Origin: Chlamydiota bacterium
Lineage (GTDB): Bacteria > Chlamydiota > Chlamydiia > Chlamydiales > Rhabdochlamydiaceae
Assembly: GCA_027348355.1 (NCBI GenBank)
Contig: DAIEPN010000015.1
Location: 1-7,343 of the forward strand
Length of the DNA stretch: 7,343 nucleotides
Reading direction: 5' to 3'
A model generated the notes under the pieces. The model ran no database searches. It was not told the origin of the DNA and worked only from the letters and a program-made list of their open reading frames with translations. Shown here in pieces: positions 5,742 through 7,343 of the stretch. The first letter of the stretch is position 1. Every line of letters starts with the position of its first letter. The position numbers and the translations under genes were made by a program.

Positions 5742-6542
5742 TTAATGAGCCCAAGGATCTATTCCGACTGCGAATGTTCTAAATGGATCTAGGTTTACTA
5801 GGCCATCCATTTTAGCATTCATCAAGTCTACAAGTGAATTTGACTCTTTTGCAGCTGCGAAAGGGTTCTCCTCGATTATGGGATATGTAAATGTACGTTG
5901 TTGTCTCTCACATGTAGGATTCATTGAACTCGCCCAAGGATCCTCAAATTGAGCTGCGGTCTTTTGTGGTTCTCCATCGTGATCGCCAGAGCCTGAGTTA
6001 TCTGAGCTTATAAGAGAAGTTACATCTGCAGTTTCTAATAAAAGCCCTGCTGTAGCTTTTTGTAAGTTGCTATCTGGATAATTCTCTGGTAATTCCTTAT
6101 TTTCATTCATTTCTGTTACTTCGGCATTTTCTAGAAGTATATCTTTCATGCCCTGTAAGAAATGCCCAACACTACCCCCACTTGCAATAAAGAAGAGAGC
6201 TATGGCTCCAAAAACGGTAGCAAATACGATCGCTGTTGTTATAATTGTTATAGCTAAAGATACGGAAATGGTGATAACTGTAGCTAGGGCGATGACTTCT
6301 AGGCCTCTCATGGACCAAGCCATCATGCTTCCTGTCCCTGGTGTGTCATAAACAGCTTCTGCTCCCGCGCAGGCAGCTTTATCAACTCCTTCCATCGCTG
6401 TTAAAGTCAATCCTACATATCTATAGAATAGCTTTGCTACGATATTGTCCGTTTCATTTGCACAGCCTTGCATGTATTCTTGAGATGCAGAGATCCAAGG
6501 CATTTCTACTAGTGCGTATGATGGTTTTACTGCTGATGTCAT
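5742..6542 (-). CDS. Putative Inc-like membrane protein with epsin-like DPW/NPF/clathrin-box tail
   Basis: 266 residues; no enzyme family recognised. Order: polar N-terminus (1-80) without a classical signal peptide; an uncharged hydrophobic block of about 42 residues (81-122, rich in V/I/T/A/L), long enough for a two-helix hairpin as in chlamydial inclusion membrane (Inc) proteins; then an acidic, polar, probably disordered tail (about 132-266). The tail carries DPW (201-203), NPF (226-228), LVDLM (237-241), LVNLD (248-252), DPF (252-254) and DPW (262-264, three residues from the end), plus YPII (220-223). In eukaryotic epsins DPW/DPF bind the AP-2 appendage, NPF binds EH domains, and LVNLD-type boxes bind the clathrin terminal domain. 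I infer a possible type III-secreted protein inserted in the host vacuole membrane with both ends in host cytosol. No secretion gene is nearby, so it could instead be an ordinary inner-membrane protein. Start: ATG with a purine-rich GAGAGAG ribosome site four bases upstream. Single-gene unit with its own terminator. Confidence 0.8.
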   Translation of the reverse strand: MTSAVKPSYALVEMPWISASQEYMQGCANETDNIVAKLFYRYVGLTLTAMEGVDKAACAGAEAVYDTPGTGSMMAWSMRGLEVIALATVITISVSLAITIITTAIVFATVFGAIALFFIASGGSVGHFLQGMKDILLENAEVTEMNENKELPENYPDSNLQKATAGLLLETADVTSLISSDNSGSGDHDGEPQKTAAQFEDPWASSMNPTCERQQRTFTYPIIEENPFAAAKESNSLVDLMNAKMDGLVNLDPFRTFAVGIDPWAH

Positions 6543-6592
6543 ATAACTCTCTCTTTGTTATTAATATTATTGATTTATTAAAATTAATAATT

Positions 6593-6621
6593 AGAATAGT
6601 TAAATTAAAAATTTAATTCAA
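6593..6621 (-). promoter_or_regulatory. Possible promoter of the Inc-like gene
   Basis: On the - strand TTGAAT (6616-6621) and TATTCT (6593-6598) are separated by 17 bases, about 50 bases before the ATG at 6542. Each box matches consensus at four of six positions. The region is so A/T-rich that other -10-like boxes exist, so this is tentative. Confidence 0.4.
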
Positions 6622-6644
6622 TAATTATTTAATTATTTATTGAA
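6617..6644. repeat. 8-bp inverted repeat overlapping the proposed -35 of the Inc-like gene
   Basis: TTCAATAA (6617-6624) and TTATTGAA (6637-6644) are perfect complements separated by 12 bases. A second short palindrome (TTAAATT / AATTTAA, 6600-6616, 3-base loop) lies in the promoter spacer. Either could be an operator, or simply low-complexity DNA. Confidence 0.35.
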
Positions 6645-6736
6645 ATAGTTCTTATTATTCTGATGATTATAAAGTTGCGATTTATCTTTTAGATGGTATG
6701 GGGCTTAGGTTTTAAATAAGTCTTTTTAGTAAGATC
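6622..6736. other. A/T-rich divergent intergenic region
   Basis: Central part of the 304 bases (6543-6846) between the divergent Inc-like and adenylate kinase genes. Besides the candidate promoters and inverted repeats listed separately, no ORF with a ribosome site, tRNA or repeat family was recognised. Confidence 0.55.
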
Positions 6737-6764
6737 TTGATTTCTATAAGCTTTTCATTATAAG
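6737..6764 (+). promoter_or_regulatory. Possible promoter of the adenylate kinase gene
   Basis: TTGATT (6737-6742) and TATAAG (6759-6764) separated by 16 bases on the + strand, about 80 bases before the ATG at 6847. The -10 matches at five of six positions and the -35 at four of six. Tentative. Confidence 0.4.
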
Positions 6765-6846
6765 TGTCTTCTGAATGCTATTTTTCTCTTGTGTAATAAA
6801 ATTGAGTGACTTATGCTTTGTTCTTTTCGTGGGAGAACAAGAGCTT

Positions 6847-7343
6847 ATGAAATCTACAGAATCTGAATCACTTATATCTACTCATCACGATCCTTTTCGC
6901 TCGATTATTTTTTTTGGTCCCCCGGGATCTGGTAAGGGAACCTTGGCCAAAACACTCAGTGCGGCTGGAAATCACATACATCTCTCGTCCGGTGATATTT
7001 TTCGAGGGTTAGACCCAGAATCTGGTGCTGGCAAGCTATTTCATACCTATGCGAGTAAAGGCCATCTCGTCCCAGATCACGTTACTGTTGATATTTGGCA
7101 CTATTACGTAAAAGGGCTTATCGCAACAAACCGGTATTTCCCTAAGAAACAACTTCTTCTTCTAGATGGGGTCCCTAGAACTCCTGCCCAAGCTGTGCTT
7201 TTTGGACCTTATTTGGAGATAGCCCACATCATCGTCTTAGAGGTGGAAGATGTAGAAGTTTTGATCAAAAGACTTCAAAAAAGAGCTCTAATCGAAGGTC
7301 GCATGGATGATAAAGAAGAGAAAATTCTTCGTACACGTATGGA
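6847..7343 (+). CDS. adk: Adenylate kinase, short (LID-less) form, 3' partial
   Basis: Nucleoside monophosphate kinase, most likely converting ATP + AMP to 2 ADP. The first 165 codons are present and the frame runs off the right edge without a stop. Motifs: P-loop GPPGSGKGT (24-32); HLSSGDIFR (45-53), equal to the STGDxLR nucleotide-binding block; KGHLVPD (71-77); LLLDGVPRTPAQA (104-116), equal to LDGFPRTxxQA with Val for Phe; and KRLQKRALIEGRMDD (141-155) running straight into EEKILRTR. In long bacterial enzymes such as E. coli Adk a LID domain of about 30 residues separates the arginine motifs; here it is absent, as in AK1 and UMP/CMP kinases. An N-terminal extension of about 18 polar residues precedes the core. 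GGGAGAACAAGAG before the ATG supplies the ribosome site; an in-frame GTG at 6829 would add six residues but is less likely. UMP/CMP kinase activity cannot be excluded. Confidence 0.85.
   Translation, partial: MKSTESESLISTHHDPFRSIIFFGPPGSGKGTLAKTLSAAGNHIHLSSGDIFRGLDPESGAGKLFHTYASKGHLVPDHVTVDIWHYYVKGLIATNRYFPKKQLLLLDGVPRTPAQAVLFGPYLEIAHIIVLEVEDVEVLIKRLQKRALIEGRMDDKEEKILRTRM

Noticed and set aside
5653..5745. 30-codon + strand ORF with a GGAG upstream
   Set aside because: It reads straight through the 15-bp terminator hairpin and has no coding character.
5939..6542. Other YxxPhi-type sorting signals (such as YALV and YVGL near the N-terminus) in the Inc-like protein
   Set aside because: YxxPhi is too short and frequent to support a claim; only the clustered DPW/NPF/clathrin-box set was kept.
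6148..6616. Two + strand ORFs opposite the Inc-like gene
   Set aside because: Antisense shadows; the second runs into A/T-rich intergenic DNA. The - strand gene has a ribosome site and terminator.
1..7343. tRNA, rRNA, CRISPR, insertion sequence, riboswitch
   Set aside because: No cloverleaf, regularly spaced repeats, transposase motifs or recognisable riboswitch core were found by eye.

Overview
The window (roughly 40% G+C in the genes, much A/T-richer between them) looks like the chromosome of an obligate intracellular bacterium of the Chlamydiota, probably an amoeba-associated or other environmental lineage. This is inferred from the style of the sucA-sucB pair, a SucB with no recognisable E3-binding domain, a plant-type ferredoxin next to an A-type Fe-S protein, and an inclusion-membrane-like protein with a long hydrophobic block. 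The assignment is inference; no rRNA or other phylogenetic marker is present.

Left part, + strand (1-4184): an operon for the 2-oxoglutarate dehydrogenase complex, sucA (E1, 5' end missing), sucB (E2) and lpd (E3), with gaps of 42 and 9 bases. E1 decarboxylates 2-oxoglutarate, E2 passes the succinyl group to CoA through its lipoyl arm, and E3 reoxidises the arm with NAD+. lpd converges on the next gene and their stop codons overlap.

Middle, - strand (4181-5478): a two-gene Fe-S unit, a [2Fe-2S] ferredoxin followed by a fusion of a DUF1858 redox-disulfide domain and a HesB/IscA domain. Upstream is a separate 70-residue coiled-coil gene with a near-consensus promoter (TTGAAA-17-TATAAT) and its own hairpin terminator.

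Right part: a 266-residue membrane protein on the - strand (5742-6542), set between A/T-rich spacers and closed by a perfect 15-bp hairpin. Its hydrophobic block (about residues 81-122) resembles that of chlamydial inclusion membrane (Inc) proteins. Its C-terminal tail carries two DPW, one DPF, one NPF and two clathrin-box-like motifs, the same mix of short motifs used by the eukaryotic endocytic adaptor epsin. This is the most interesting signal in the window: a candidate secreted mimic of a clathrin/AP-2 adaptor. A short-form adenylate kinase gene starts at 6847 on the + strand and runs off the right edge.

No tRNA, rRNA, CRISPR array, insertion sequence or prophage gene was seen.
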